Program-made: the position numbers and the translations under genes
DNA from: Lentzea guizhouensis
Lineage (GTDB): Bacteria > Actinomycetota > Actinomycetes > Mycobacteriales > Pseudonocardiaceae
Assembly: GCF_001701025.1 (NCBI RefSeq)
Contig: NZ_CP016793.1
Span: forward strand, 558,001-622,000
Reading direction: 5' to 3'
Length of the DNA stretch: 64,000 nucleotides
Shown here: positions 43,690-54,225 of the stretch, piece after piece
Position numbering within the stretch: position 1 is the first letter of the stretch
Layout of the letters: each line of letters starts with the position of its first letter
Notes under the pieces: model-generated
Told to the model about the DNA's origin: nothing
Database searches by the model: none
What the model saw: the letters and a program-made list of their open reading frames with translations, nothing else

Positions 43690-45660
43690 ATGGACCTTCC
43701 GCAGCTCGCCCGCCGCTGGATGCACGCGCTCACCTCGACCGCGTACATCCCGCTGTCCCACGCCGAAATCGAGCAGGCGCTGCTCGACTCGCTGCGGGAG
43801 CTGCCCGAGTCGCCTGAAACGGTTGCGAAGCGATTGGTGTCACTGCACGCAACCGGCCCGGAGTCGCTGTCCGCCACGATCGAGGTGCTCTCCCCCGCGT
43901 TCGAGTTGTCTTTGCTCGCCCGGCTCAGCTCCGCGTACGCGCAGGCGATGCGGATGGACGCGTTCGACCAGCAGGAGCAGATCAAGGTCGCGATCGTGCG
44001 GGCCAAGCAGCGGGTCGAGCGCACGCTGAAGGTCAGCCAGGCCCGGTTCCGGGAGGTGTTCGACTCGGCCGCGCTGGGGATCGCGATCACCGACTTCGCC
44101 GGCAGGTGCGTCGAGGCGAACGACGCGCTCGCCGAGATCGTCGGGCTGGAGTCGGGTGCGGACCTGACCGGACGCGACCTGACCGACTTCTACCACCCCG
44201 ACGACCTGGGTGTGCTGGGTGCGTCCTACCGCGGGGTGCGGGAGGGGCGCGTCGAACGGTTCCGCGACCAGCGCAAGCTGATCCGCGCGGACGGCGAACC
44301 GGTGTGGGTGCACCTCGCGGTGTCGGTGCTGCGCGACGCGGACGGCGAGCCGACGCACCACGTGACGATGGTCGAGGACATCAGCGAGCTGCACCTGTTG
44401 CAGCGCAGCCTCGACCACCAGCTGCTGCACGACTCGCTGACCGGCCTGTCGAACCGCCAGCACTTCGTCACGCAGCTCGAACGCCGGCTCGACAGCGACC
44501 CGATCACCCTCTACCACGTGGGCCTGGACGCGTTCTCGGTGGTCAACAACGGCCTGGGGCACGACACCGGCGACAAGCTGCTCAAGATCGTCGCCAAGCG
44601 CCTCGGCAAGCTGGCTGACGACAAGTCGGCCGTGCTGGCGCGGATCGGCGGCGACGAGTTCGCGTTGATGACGATCTCCGACAACGTCACCACGACGGTC
44701 GAGGAGATCCAGGACGCGCTGACCGAACCGACCTTTGTGGACGATCACGGCATCGCGCTGTCGGCCGGCATCGGCGTCGTGGACCGGCCACCGGCGTTCG
44801 CGACGGCCGCCGAGCTGATGCGGTGCGCGAACGCCGCGCTGCGCCAGGCGAAAGCACGCGGGAAGCGGCAGTGGGCGTTGCACGACCCGCACGACGACGC
44901 GCGCAGGCGGGGCAGGTACGCGCTGGCCGCGTCGATGCCGGGCGCGTGGGAGCACGGCGAGCTGAGGATCGTTTACGCGCCGGTGCACGACCTGGAGTCG
45001 CGCGAGCTGCTCGGCGCCGTGGCCCGCCTGCACTGGGACGACCTGGGCCACAACGACACCATGGCGCTGGCCGACTCGACCGGCCTGTCGCTGCCGCTGG
45101 GCAGGTGGCTGCTGCGGGAGGCGTGCGCGCAGGCCGCGAGGTGGGTGGCGGAGTTCGGTGCCGAGGCGCCCACGCTGCACATCGCGCTGGGCGCCTTGCA
45201 GTCGCGCGACGAGGACCTGGTCGCCGACGTCAAACGCGCCCTCGACGAGACCGGGCTGCCACCGGAGGGACTGCGGATCGCGCTCGACATCTCCTCCGTG
45301 CTGGCGGGCGACGACAACGCCGTGGTGCTGCACGACAACGGCATCGTGACCGCGCTCGACGGCTTCCGCGGCGGCTACGACGAGCTGGCCGTGCTGACCG
45401 AGGTCCCGGTCCGCACGGTGATCACCCGCGCGTCCGCCCCGAGCCGGGACTCCCCGTTGCGCCAGGCGATGCGCGACCTGGTCACGACCGTGCACCGCCT
45501 CGGCGTGCGGTTCGCCGTCGACGACGTGCACACCGTCGACGACGCCGAGCAGTGGCGTCAGGCCGGCGCGGACGGGGTGATCGGCCTGCTGCCCGCGCTG
45601 ACCGCCGACGAGGTGACCGACCTGCTCAGAGCTGCTTCACCGCCGCGAGGAGCTTCGTGA
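43690..45660 (+). CDS. PAS-GGDEF protein with degenerate EAL domain
   Basis: A 656-aa cytosolic signalling protein. Helical N-terminal sensor (residues 1-115), PAS domain about 120-240 (FDSAALGIAITDFAGRCVEA), GGDEF domain about 250-400 with an intact RIGGDEFALM active site, so diguanylate cyclase activity is plausible. The following EAL-like domain reads YAPVHDLESRELLGAVARLHW; the catalytic EAL tripeptide is replaced and DDVHTVDDAEQW has lost the usual DDFGTGYSS pattern, so phosphodiesterase activity is unlikely. The ATG at 43690 is chosen over a TTG 39 bases upstream. It overlaps the convergent pntB gene by 35 bases. In filamentous actinobacteria c-di-GMP controls development through BldD. 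Confidence 0.87.
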   Translation: MDLPQLARRWMHALTSTAYIPLSHAEIEQALLDSLRELPESPETVAKRLVSLHATGPESLSATIEVLSPAFELSLLARLSSAYAQAMRMDAFDQQEQIKVAIVRAKQRVERTLKVSQARFREVFDSAALGIAITDFAGRCVEANDALAEIVGLESGADLTGRDLTDFYHPDDLGVLGASYRGVREGRVERFRDQRKLIRADGEPVWVHLAVSVLRDADGEPTHHVTMVEDISELHLLQRSLDHQLLHDSLTGLSNRQHFVTQLERRLDSDPITLYHVGLDAFSVVNNGLGHDTGDKLLKIVAKRLGKLADDKSAVLARIGGDEFALMTISDNVTTTVEEIQDALTEPTFVDDHGIALSAGIGVVDRPPAFATAAELMRCANAALRQAKARGKRQWALHDPHDDARRRGRYALAASMPGAWEHGELRIVYAPVHDLESRELLGAVARLHWDDLGHNDTMALADSTGLSLPLGRWLLREACAQAARWVAEFGAEAPTLHIALGALQSRDEDLVADVKRALDETGLPPEGLRIALDISSVLAGDDNAVVLHDNGIVTALDGFRGGYDELAVLTEVPVRTVITRASAPSRDSPLRQAMRDLVTTVHRLGVRFAVDDVHTVDDAEQWRQAGADGVIGLLPALTADEVTDLLRAASPPRGAS

Positions 45661-46984
45661 GCGAGTCCTTCGCGTCACCGAAGAGCAACGTCGTCTTCGG
45701 GTTGTACAGCAGCTCGTTGTCCACGCCCGCGAAGCCCGGCCGCATCGAGCGCTTCATGAACACCACCGACTTCGCGCGGTCGACGTCGAAGATCGGCATG
45801 CCGTAGATCGGGCTCGACGGCTCATCCCGCGCACCGGGGTTGACCACGTCGTTCGCGCCCACCACCACGGCCACGTCGACCGACGTGATGCCGGGGTTGA
45901 CGTCGTCGAGCTCCTTGAGCTGCTCGTACGGCACGTCCGCCTCCGCCAGCAACACGTTCATGTGCCCCGGCATCCGCCCGGCGACGGGGTGGATCCCGTA
46001 GGAGACCGCGACGCCGCGGTGCTCGAGCTGAGACACGAGCTCACGAACGGCGTGCTGCGCCTGGGCGACAGCCAGTCCGTAACCCGGCACCACCACGACG
46101 TTGTTCGCATACCCCAGCAGGATCGCGACGTCCTCGACGGTGCCCGACTTGACCGACCGCGTCTCCTCCCCCTGCGTCGCAACGGTCGCCGTCTTGAACG
46201 CCCCGAACAGGATGTTCGCGAGCGACCGCCCCATCGCCTGCGCCATCAGCCGGGTCAGGATCGTGCCGGACGCGCCGACGAGCGTGCCGGCGACGATCAG
46301 CAGCGTGTTCGCCAGCACGTACCCCGACGCCGCGACCGCGAGCCCGGTGAACGCGTTGAGCAACGAGATCGCGATCGGCACGTCCGCACCACCGACCGGC
46401 AGCACGAACAACGCACCGAGCGCCAGCCCGACGACCGCCAGCAGCCACAGCAGCAGCCCGGAGCCGGACGACATCACCAAGGCGCACAAGGCGATCGACG
46501 ACACACCGGCCGCGATCGCGAGCTGCTGACCGGCCGGCAGCAGCACCGGGCGGGTCGTCATGAGCTCCTGCAGCTTCAGGAACGTCACCACCGAGCCGGA
46601 GAAGCTGACCGAGCCGATCAGCACCGTGAGCACGGTCGCGAGACCGAACAGGAAGCCGGGGTCGGGCACCGCGAAGAACTCGGCGAGGGCGACGAGTGCC
46701 GCCGCGGCGCCACCGACACCGTTGAACAGGGCCACCATCTGCGGGATCGCGGTCATCTTGACCGACCGCGCGGCCGGGATGCCCACCACGACACCGAGTG
46801 CGACGGCGAGCAGGATCCACAGTCCGTTGTGGACGACGCCGTGCACGTAGGCGGTGACGACGGCGACGAGCATGCCGAACGCGCCGATGAAGTTGCCGTA
46901 GCGCGCGTACTTGGGTGAGCTCAGGCCTTTGAGCGCCAGGATGAAGCAGATCGCGGCGACGAGGTACATCAACTGGACGGTCAT
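45626..46984 (-). CDS. pntB: NAD(P) transhydrogenase subunit beta (PntB)
   Basis: A 452-aa proton-translocating subunit: eight to nine membrane helices in residues 1-260, then the NADP(H)-binding domain with VVPGYGLAVAQAQHAV, GIHPVAGRMPGHMNVLLAEA, VVVGANDVVNPGAR and MKRSMRPGFAGVDNELLY. It couples proton entry to hydride transfer from NADH to NADP. The ATG overlaps the pntAb stop by ATGA; the three genes form one operon. The 3' end overlaps the convergent GGDEF gene. Confidence 0.96.
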   Translation of the reverse strand: MTVQLMYLVAAICFILALKGLSSPKYARYGNFIGAFGMLVAVVTAYVHGVVHNGLWILLAVALGVVVGIPAARSVKMTAIPQMVALFNGVGGAAAALVALAEFFAVPDPGFLFGLATVLTVLIGSVSFSGSVVTFLKLQELMTTRPVLLPAGQQLAIAAGVSSIALCALVMSSGSGLLLWLLAVVGLALGALFVLPVGGADVPIAISLLNAFTGLAVAASGYVLANTLLIVAGTLVGASGTILTRLMAQAMGRSLANILFGAFKTATVATQGEETRSVKSGTVEDVAILLGYANNVVVVPGYGLAVAQAQHAVRELVSQLEHRGVAVSYGIHPVAGRMPGHMNVLLAEADVPYEQLKELDDVNPGITSVDVAVVVGANDVVNPGARDEPSSPIYGMPIFDVDRAKSVVFMKRSMRPGFAGVDNELLYNPKTTLLFGDAKDSLTKLLAAVKQL

Positions 46985-47247
46985 CTCTTGAACATCTCCA
47001 GCATCCGGTCGGTCACCACGAACCCGCCCACCACGTTCACCGTCGCCAGGAACACCGCCAGCAGCCCGAGAACGAGCTCCAGCGTGCTCTCCGCGGACCC
47101 GGTGATCAGGATCGCGCCCACCAGGATCACGCCGTGGATGGCGTTGGCGCCGGACATCAGCGGCGTGTGCAGGATCGTGGAGACCTTCGAGACCACCTCG
47201 AAGCCCACGAACACGGCCAGCACGAAGATCGTCAGCAGGTCGATCAC
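46981..47247 (-). CDS. pntAb: NAD(P) transhydrogenase subunit alpha part 2, membrane (PntAb)
   Basis: An 88-aa membrane subunit with three helices. Motifs IFVLAVFVGFEVVSKVSTIL, LHTPLMSGANAIHGVILVGA and VNVVGGFVVTDRML are standard. GTG start overlaps pntAa stop and its own stop overlaps pntB, so translation is coupled along the operon. The three-subunit split is typical of actinobacteria and alphaproteobacteria. Confidence 0.95.
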   Translation of the reverse strand: MIDLLTIFVLAVFVGFEVVSKVSTILHTPLMSGANAIHGVILVGAILITGSAESTLELVLGLLAVFLATVNVVGGFVVTDRMLEMFKR

Positions 47248-48350
47248 GGCAACTCCTTGCGGATCTGACCGTCGTGGGTGACGCAGCAGCCGGCGAGCAC
47301 CTCGTCGTCGAGGTCCGGCATGACGACGCCGTCCACGATCATCAGCTTGAGCAGGTTGAGGACGTTGCGCGAGTACAGGCGGCTCGCGTGCACCGGCATG
47401 GACGACGGCAGGTTCCGCACGCCGTGCACCAGCACCTCGCCGACCCAGGTCTCCTCGCCGGCGACGGAGTTCGTGCAGTTGCCGCCCGACTCGGCGGCCA
47501 GGTCGACGAGCACGGAGCCGGGTGCCATCGCCTTGAGCATGTCGGTGGTCACGAGCACCGGTGCCTTGCGGCCGGGGATCGCGGCCGTGGTGATCACGAT
47601 GTCGGAGGCGGCGACGTGGGCGCCGATGAGCTCCCGCTGGCGTTCCAGGAACTCCTCGGACTGCACGGAGGCGTAGACGCCGGACTGGGTCTCCAGGTCG
47701 AGCTCCAGGAACTTGGCGCCGAGGCTGCGGACCTCCTCGCCGGCGGCCTTGCGCACGTCGTAGGCCTCGACGACGGCGCCGAGGCGGCGGGCGGTCGCGA
47801 TGGCCTGCAGACCGGCCACCCCGGCGCCCAGCACCAGGACCTTGGCCGGGGGCACGGTGCCCGCGGCGGTGGTGAACATCGGCAGGAAGCGCGGTAGTCG
47901 TTCGGCGGCGACCAGGACCGCTCGGTAGCCCGACACCAGGGCCTGCGAGGACAACGCGTCCGCGCTCTGGGCACGGGTGACGCGCGGCAGGAGGTCGAAG
48001 CTGAAGGACGTGACCCGTCGCTCCGCGTACACGCGGATCAGGTCCTGGTCGGTGGCGGGTTGCAGGAAGCTGATGGTGACGGTGCCCGGTTTGAGCCGGG
48101 ATGCCTGGTCAGCGGTCAGCGGTTGGACGGACACGACGACGTCCGACTCCGCCGTCGGGTCCTCGGGCGTCACGGTCGCCCCGGCCGCCCGGTAGGCGGC
48201 GTCGGGTGCGTGCGCGTGGCGCCCCGCTCCTTCTTGGACGTGCACGGTCAGACCGGCATCGACCAGCGACGACACCGTTTCCGGTACGCAGGCGACGCGA
48301 CGCTCGGCGGGCCGCGACTCTGCGGGTGCTCCCACTTTCACCGTACGCAC
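47244..48350 (-). CDS. pntAa: NAD(P) transhydrogenase subunit alpha part 1 (PntAa)
   Basis: A 368-aa soluble NAD(H)-binding subunit, related to alanine dehydrogenase. Opening KVGAPAESRPAERRVACVPE, dinucleotide fold VLVLGAGVAGLQAIATARRLGA near 165-186, and the mobile-loop region EFLERQRELIGAHVAASDIVITTA. GTG at 48350. First gene of the pntAa-pntAb-pntB operon, which supplies NADPH for anabolism such as fatty acid synthesis. Confidence 0.95.
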   Translation of the reverse strand: MRTVKVGAPAESRPAERRVACVPETVSSLVDAGLTVHVQEGAGRHAHAPDAAYRAAGATVTPEDPTAESDVVVSVQPLTADQASRLKPGTVTISFLQPATDQDLIRVYAERRVTSFSFDLLPRVTRAQSADALSSQALVSGYRAVLVAAERLPRFLPMFTTAAGTVPPAKVLVLGAGVAGLQAIATARRLGAVVEAYDVRKAAGEEVRSLGAKFLELDLETQSGVYASVQSEEFLERQRELIGAHVAASDIVITTAAIPGRKAPVLVTTDMLKAMAPGSVLVDLAAESGGNCTNSVAGEETWVGEVLVHGVRNLPSSMPVHASRLYSRNVLNLLKLMIVDGVVMPDLDDEVLAGCCVTHDGQIRKELP

Positions 48351-48380
48351 GTTACGCGATCAAAGGTGACCTGGGCCACA

Positions 48381-49460
48381 TCACAGTTGCCAGAGAACCG
48401 CACCGGCGAGGGTGAGGCACCCGACGAGCCCAACGGCGGGCACCACCCGCTTACCGAGCGTCCACGCGCTGGCGTTGGCGATCGCGTAGTAGAGCAACAC
48501 GCAGAACGAGCTGAACACGATCGCGCGCGTGACGTCGACGGCGAGCACCAACGCGATCGCGACCAGACCGGTGGCGATCTCGGCGGCACGCAGGTCGCTC
48601 AGCAGACCCGGCAGCCTGCGGTCGCGCGCCATCGCCAACGCGGTCCGGCTGACACCCAGCTGCAACGACAGCAGCGACCCGAGGGCGGCCAGGCAGGCGG
48701 CGACCCTGATCACCGGCGCCAGCGCCGGTGACACGTCGGCGAGCGTCTTCGTGGCGAGGTCGCTGCCCAGCGCGTGCAACGCCGTGACCGCGACGACCGC
48801 GTACACGACGAGCGTGATCGCCAACGAGATGACCACGGCACGGGGGATCGTTCGCTCCGGTTCCTTGACCTCCTCCCCGAGGGTCGCGATGCGCGCGTAG
48901 CCGGCGAACGCGAAGAAGAGCAGCGCGGCGGCGGGAAGGATTCCTGCGGACAGGAACTCCGCCGGCTGCGGTTCTTCGCGTGTGGTCGCGGCCGTCACCG
49001 CGTTCGCGGCGAGCACCAGCACCACCGCGACCACGATGGTCCTGGTGACCAGCGCGGACTTCTGCACACCGGTCAGGTTGAGCACCGTCAGCGCCACGAT
49101 CGCCGCCACGGCAACGGTTTTCGGCGCGCCGACGTACGTGCCGACGGTCAACGCCATGGCCGCGCACGACGCCGTCTTGCCGAGCACGAACGCCCAGCCG
49201 GCCAGGTCGCCCCACACCCGGCCGAGGCGTTCCCTGCCGTAGACGTAGGTGCCACCCGACCGCGGGTAGCGGGCCGCGAGCCAGGCGCTGGACAACGCGT
49301 TGCAGCAGGCGATCACACCGGCGATCACGAGGCTGACGAGCAGTGCGGACCCGGCCGCCGCCGCGGCCGGGGCGAACACCGCGAAGACACCGGCGCCGAT
49401 CATCGAGCCGAGCCCGACGAAGACGGCGTCGGTGAGGGTCAGGCTTCTGGCGAGCTGCAC
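48381..49460 (-). CDS. APC superfamily amino acid permease
   Basis: A 359-aa membrane protein with about eleven helices. The APC substrate-binding opening is clear: SLTLTDAVFVGLGSMIGAGV at the N terminus, RYPRSGGTYVYGRERLGR near 65, and FFAFAGYARIATLGEEVKEP near 185, which is the conserved helix 6 end. Slightly shorter than the common 420-460 aa. GTG at 49460, four bases after the nos stop and without a strong ribosome site, so it is probably coupled to nos. Arginine is an attractive substrate from this context, but the sequence alone does not assign it. Confidence 0.87.
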   Translation of the reverse strand: MQLARSLTLTDAVFVGLGSMIGAGVFAVFAPAAAAAGSALLVSLVIAGVIACCNALSSAWLAARYPRSGGTYVYGRERLGRVWGDLAGWAFVLGKTASCAAMALTVGTYVGAPKTVAVAAIVALTVLNLTGVQKSALVTRTIVVAVVLVLAANAVTAATTREEPQPAEFLSAGILPAAALLFFAFAGYARIATLGEEVKEPERTIPRAVVISLAITLVVYAVVAVTALHALGSDLATKTLADVSPALAPVIRVAACLAALGSLLSLQLGVSRTALAMARDRRLPGLLSDLRAAEIATGLVAIALVLAVDVTRAIVFSSFCVLLYYAIANASAWTLGKRVVPAVGLVGCLTLAGAVLWQL

Positions 49461-49464
49461 ATGA

Positions 49465-50646
49465 TCAGTGTGCGACAGGGCACTTCCCGGGAGCCGCTGC
49501 GGGGAAGAAGTTCGGCAGCAGTTCACGGGTGTCGTAGTAGCGGTGGTAGACCGGCGTCAGCCCGCCCGACACGGGTGGCACGATCCAGGACCAGTCGGCC
49601 GGGCAGGAACGTCCGGCGGCCTCCTCCTTCTCCAGGTGCGTCAGGAACCTCTGCGACTCGGTGTGGTGGTCGGTGATCGTCACGCCGGCCTCGCCGAACG
49701 AGTGCAGGACGGCGCGGTTGAGCTCCACCAGAGCCCTGTCGCGCCACAACGTCGCCTCCGACGACATGTCCAGGCCCATCCGCTTGGCGATGAACGGCAG
49801 CAGGTCGTACCGGTCGTGGTCGGCCAGGTTGCGGGCGCCGATCTCGGTGCCCATGTACCAGCCGTTGAACGGCGCGCACGGGTAGTCGATGCCGCCGATG
49901 CGCAGCCGCATGTTGCTGATCGCGGGCACCGCGTGCCACTTCACCCCGACCGCGGCCAGCCACGGCAGCTCGGGGTGCGCGAGCGGCACCTCGAGCACCG
50001 CGTCGGCCGGGATCTCGACCAGCGCGGGGTCGTGGCCCTCGCAGGACACCAGCAGCGGCAGCACGTCGAACGGCCCGCGCGAGGCGGGCGGCTGCCACCC
50101 GCGCCTGATCGCCAGCTCGGTGAGCTCCAGGTTGCGGGCGTCGCCGAGCACACCGCCGTCGGGACCGCGGTAGGCGGCGTAGCGGATGATCTGCTCGTTC
50201 TCGATCCGCGGTGCGGGCATGCCGGGCTCGGCCGGGCCGAAGATCGAGATGACCGGCCGGATCTTGCCCTTGTTGGTGGCCACGCGCAGGTGTTCGACGC
50301 ACTCCGCCGCCACGTCGGCGGGGGCGGACACCTCGCGCAGGTCGCGCACTTTCAAGCTCCGCCAGTACAGGCGGCCGATGCAGCGGGAGCTGTTGCGCCA
50401 GGCCACCCTGGCGCCGAAGGTCAGTTCTTCCGCGGTGTGGCGGTAGGTGCCGGTCGCCGCGATCTCGGCGTGCACCTCGGCCAGGCGGGCCTCGACCGGA
50501 CCCAGCTCGGGGTGTTCGGCGTGGTGCTGACGGACGAAGTCCTCCACCTCGGCGATGTCGATCTCGACCTGGCCGGGGGTCTCGACCGGCGCCGGGGGAA
50601 GCGCCGTGAGGGAACGGGGCATCGCATCAGTCGGGACGGGGGTCAT
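49465..50646 (-). CDS. nos: Nitric oxide synthase oxygenase
   Basis: A 393-aa bacterial NOS, the heme oxygenase that converts arginine to citrulline and NO. Heme-ligating Cys89 in AWRNSSRCIGRLYW; the arginine-binding Glu268 in NGWYMGTEIG; pterin/heme region ISNMRLRIGGIDYPCAPF; C-terminal tail SWIVPPVSGGLTPVYHRYY. It has no reductase domain, so it must use cellular reductases. It ends in GKCPVAH, a Cys-Pro motif resembling heme-regulatory sites. It is followed at once by an APC permease gene. No thaxtomin-type P450 partner is adjacent. ATG at 50646; ATG at 50622 is also possible. Confidence 0.96.
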   Translation of the reverse strand: MTPVPTDAMPRSLTALPPAPVETPGQVEIDIAEVEDFVRQHHAEHPELGPVEARLAEVHAEIAATGTYRHTAEELTFGARVAWRNSSRCIGRLYWRSLKVRDLREVSAPADVAAECVEHLRVATNKGKIRPVISIFGPAEPGMPAPRIENEQIIRYAAYRGPDGGVLGDARNLELTELAIRRGWQPPASRGPFDVLPLLVSCEGHDPALVEIPADAVLEVPLAHPELPWLAAVGVKWHAVPAISNMRLRIGGIDYPCAPFNGWYMGTEIGARNLADHDRYDLLPFIAKRMGLDMSSEATLWRDRALVELNRAVLHSFGEAGVTITDHHTESQRFLTHLEKEEAAGRSCPADWSWIVPPVSGGLTPVYHRYYDTRELLPNFFPAAAPGKCPVAH

Positions 50647-50841
50647 GGCGTGGCACCGTATCGGCGCTTTCGGGTGGGGAAAACCGCCTGTCGCGTTACG
50701 CCGATCGGATCATCGAACCGCGTCTGACACGCTCAGCGAGTACTTGATACCGCAAGCGGGTGACAAAGGTTGGCACAAAGAGTGGTTTCCGACCGTTATC
50801 CCGCTGAGATCGAACCTTTACCAGTGATCCAGCTCACGCCT

Positions 50842-50866
50842 GGGTTCGACCCGTTCGAGTGAACCC
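50842..50866 (-). terminator. Weak hairpin after the FAD monooxygenase gene
   Basis: GGGTTC (50842-50847) and GAACCC (50861-50866) around a 13-base loop, starting directly after the monooxygenase stop on the minus strand. Short arms, so only a tentative terminator. Confidence 0.4.
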
Positions 50867-51916
50867 TCACCGCCCACCGGCCGTAGGTACTTCCCAAGAG
50901 GCGAAACGCGTCATCCCGCGCACCGCCACCGACGGCGGCAGCGCGCGGAAGGCGAAGTTGCGCAACGCCAGCGCGACCGGAGACGTCAGCTCGATCCCGA
51001 GCCGCCCGGCGATCCGCGAACCGCGCCACACCGCCTGCGCACGAGACCGCCGCAACGCGTCGTAGCGCGCCAGGTCACCGTCGACCACCGCGAGCGTCAC
51101 AGCGTCCTCCAGCGCCATGCACGCCCCCTGCCCGAGGTACGGCACCATCGCGTGCGCCGCGTCCCCGAGCAACGCCACCCGGCCGGACACGAACGTCGGC
51201 AGCGGCGGCAGGTGGTGGATGTCGTGCCGGATCACGTCCGGCGTCGACGCGACCAGCTCCGGGATCGGGTCGTGCCAGCCGGCGAACAACGCCACCGGGT
51301 CCAGGTCGGCGGCCGCCGGTGCCACCCGTGCGACGTACCAGCAGACCCGGCCGTCACCGAGCGGCAGCACGCCCGCCTCGCCGCCGGGACCGAGTGTCTG
51401 CGTGATCGGCAGGTCATAGGGCCCCGGCGCCACCCCTCGCCACGCCGTGGCCCCCGCGTACACCGGTCCCGGCGCGCCGGGCAGCAGTTCCGCGCGCAGG
51501 CGGCTGCCGATGCCGTCCGCCGCCACCACGAGGTCCGCGTCCAGCTCTTCGACGCTCGTCACCTCGCTGTCGTTGAAGAGGATCTCCGGCGGCAACGCGC
51601 GCAGCAGCACGCCGTGCAGGTCGGCGCGGTGCATCGCGATGATCTTCTGCTGGCCGACGTCCGGCAGGTGCACGAGCCAACGGCCGTCCGACGCGCGCAC
51701 GCCACCCGACACCCGCGGTGTGCCGAGTCTGCGGACCTCGTCCTCCAGTCCCATCCACGACAACGCCCGCAGCGCGTTCGGCATCACGCCGACACCGGCG
51801 CCGATCTCCCCGAACGCCGCCGCGCGCTCGTGGACGACGACCTCCCAGCCCACGCGCCGCAACGACACCGCTGCCGCCAGTCCGCCGATCCCGCCACCGA
51901 CCACGATCGCCTTCAC
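50867..51916 (-). CDS. FAD-dependent monooxygenase (PHBH fold)
   Basis: A 349-aa group A flavin monooxygenase. FAD motif VVGGGIGGLAAAVSLRR at residues 5-21, DG motif region VVAADGIGSRLR near 160, and the GD motif ALLGDAAHAMVPYLGQGACMALEDA near 265-289. Members hydroxylate or epoxidise aromatic or polyketide substrates with NADPH. The GTG at 51916 follows GGAGGA. It is divergent from a TetR gene across a 70-base region with two palindromic operators, so it is very likely repressed by that TetR and induced by its substrate. Confidence 0.9.
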   Translation of the reverse strand: MKAIVVGGGIGGLAAAVSLRRVGWEVVVHERAAAFGEIGAGVGVMPNALRALSWMGLEDEVRRLGTPRVSGGVRASDGRWLVHLPDVGQQKIIAMHRADLHGVLLRALPPEILFNDSEVTSVEELDADLVVAADGIGSRLRAELLPGAPGPVYAGATAWRGVAPGPYDLPITQTLGPGGEAGVLPLGDGRVCWYVARVAPAAADLDPVALFAGWHDPIPELVASTPDVIRHDIHHLPPLPTFVSGRVALLGDAAHAMVPYLGQGACMALEDAVTLAVVDGDLARYDALRRSRAQAVWRGSRIAGRLGIELTSPVALALRNFAFRALPPSVAVRGMTRFASWEVPTAGGR

Positions 51917-51925
51917 GAGTCCTCC

Positions 51926-51971
51926 TCTACAGGTGTAGAAGACCCTACGCCGGTACTCTACAGCTGTAGAG
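51926..51971. promoter_or_regulatory. Paired TetR operators between the monooxygenase and tetR genes
   Basis: TCTACA-GG-TGTAGA (51926-51939) and the perfect 16-bp palindrome CTCTACAGCTGTAGAG (51956-51971) share the half-site TCTACA/TGTAGA. The first is 10 bases upstream of the monooxygenase start and the second abuts the tetR coding frame. This is the classic geometry for a TetR protein repressing both divergent genes. Confidence 0.85.
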
Positions 51972-51986
51972 ATGACGAGGAGCACA

Positions 51987-52523
51987 GTGCGCAGGGACCT
52001 GATCACCGACGCCGCGATCGAGCTGGTGGCGACCTCCGGCATGCGCGGGCTCACGCACCGCGCGGTCGACCGGCGGGCCGGGTTGCCGGAGGGGTCGACC
52101 AGCGCCTACTTCCGCACCCGCAAGGCGTTGGTCGAAGGGCTCGTGGAACGGCTCGCCGTGCAGGAGCAGGAGGAGATCGTCCTCGACCCGGACGACCTCG
52201 CCGGCGGCATCGCGCGGACGGTCGACAGCTGGCTCGTCGAGCGCAACCGGACGCTGGCGCGCTACGCGGCGATGCTGGAGGCCACCCACCACCCGGAGCT
52301 GCGGACGATCCTCGTGCACTCGCCGCGCGAACGGGCCACGGAACTGGCGCGCGCGTTGGGGCACGAGGACCCGGAGACCGCGGGCGGGCACATCATGGCG
52401 TTCATCGAAGGCCTGCTGTTCTACCGGCTCGTCGGCGGCGGCAGCACTTCCGGCCCGAAGCCGGGCACCGAGGAAAGCGTGCGAGACCTGCGCCGGGCCG
52501 TCGAAAAGGCGTTGCGACCGTAG
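51987..52523 (+). CDS. TetR family transcriptional regulator
   Basis: A 178-aa repressor. Helix-turn-helix GLTHRAVDRRAGLPEGSTSAY near residues 22-42; the TetR_C domain follows with HHPELRTILVHS. A GTG at 51987 with GAGGAG four bases upstream is preferred. An in-frame ATG at 51972 directly abuts the operator palindrome and would need leaderless translation. Control of the divergent FAD monooxygenase and of itself is inferred from the shared operators. Confidence 0.9.
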   Translation: MRRDLITDAAIELVATSGMRGLTHRAVDRRAGLPEGSTSAYFRTRKALVEGLVERLAVQEQEEIVLDPDDLAGGIARTVDSWLVERNRTLARYAAMLEATHHPELRTILVHSPRERATELARALGHEDPETAGGHIMAFIEGLLFYRLVGGGSTSGPKPGTEESVRDLRRAVEKALRP

Positions 52524-52537
52524 GTACCGTGGGTCTC

Positions 52538-52570
52538 ATGGGATTCGGGTACGGGGTCTTCTACCTCTGA
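52538..52570 (+). CDS. 10-codon leader peptide upstream of the ABC-F gene
   Basis: ATG at 52538 opens MGFGYGVFYL and stops with TGA at 52568-52570, three bases before a strong hairpin and 59 bases before the ABC-F gene. Short upstream reading frames of this kind commonly control antibiotic-resistance ABC-F and Erm genes by drug-dependent ribosome stalling. The coding of the peptide is not provable from one sequence, but its placement and the absence of another explanation favour it. Confidence 0.6.
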   Translation: MGFGYGVFYL

Positions 52571-52572
52571 GC

Positions 52573-52601
52573 CAGGACGTGTCGCCCAGCCACACGTCCT
52601 G
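52573..52601 (+). terminator. Attenuator-like hairpin upstream of the ABC-F gene
   Basis: CAGGACGTGT (52573-52582) is exactly complementary to ACACGTCCTG (52592-52601), with a 9-base loop followed by ATTTCG. It begins three bases after the leader peptide stop and ends 28 bases before the ABC-F ATG. The preceding tetR gene ends 50 bases earlier, so it could also be that gene's terminator. With the leader it makes a plausible transcription attenuator. Confidence 0.7.
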
Positions 52602-52629
52602 ATTTCGCGTACCCAAAAGAGGATCCGAC

Positions 52630-54221
<1,592 letters not shown>

Positions 54222-54225
<4 letters not shown>

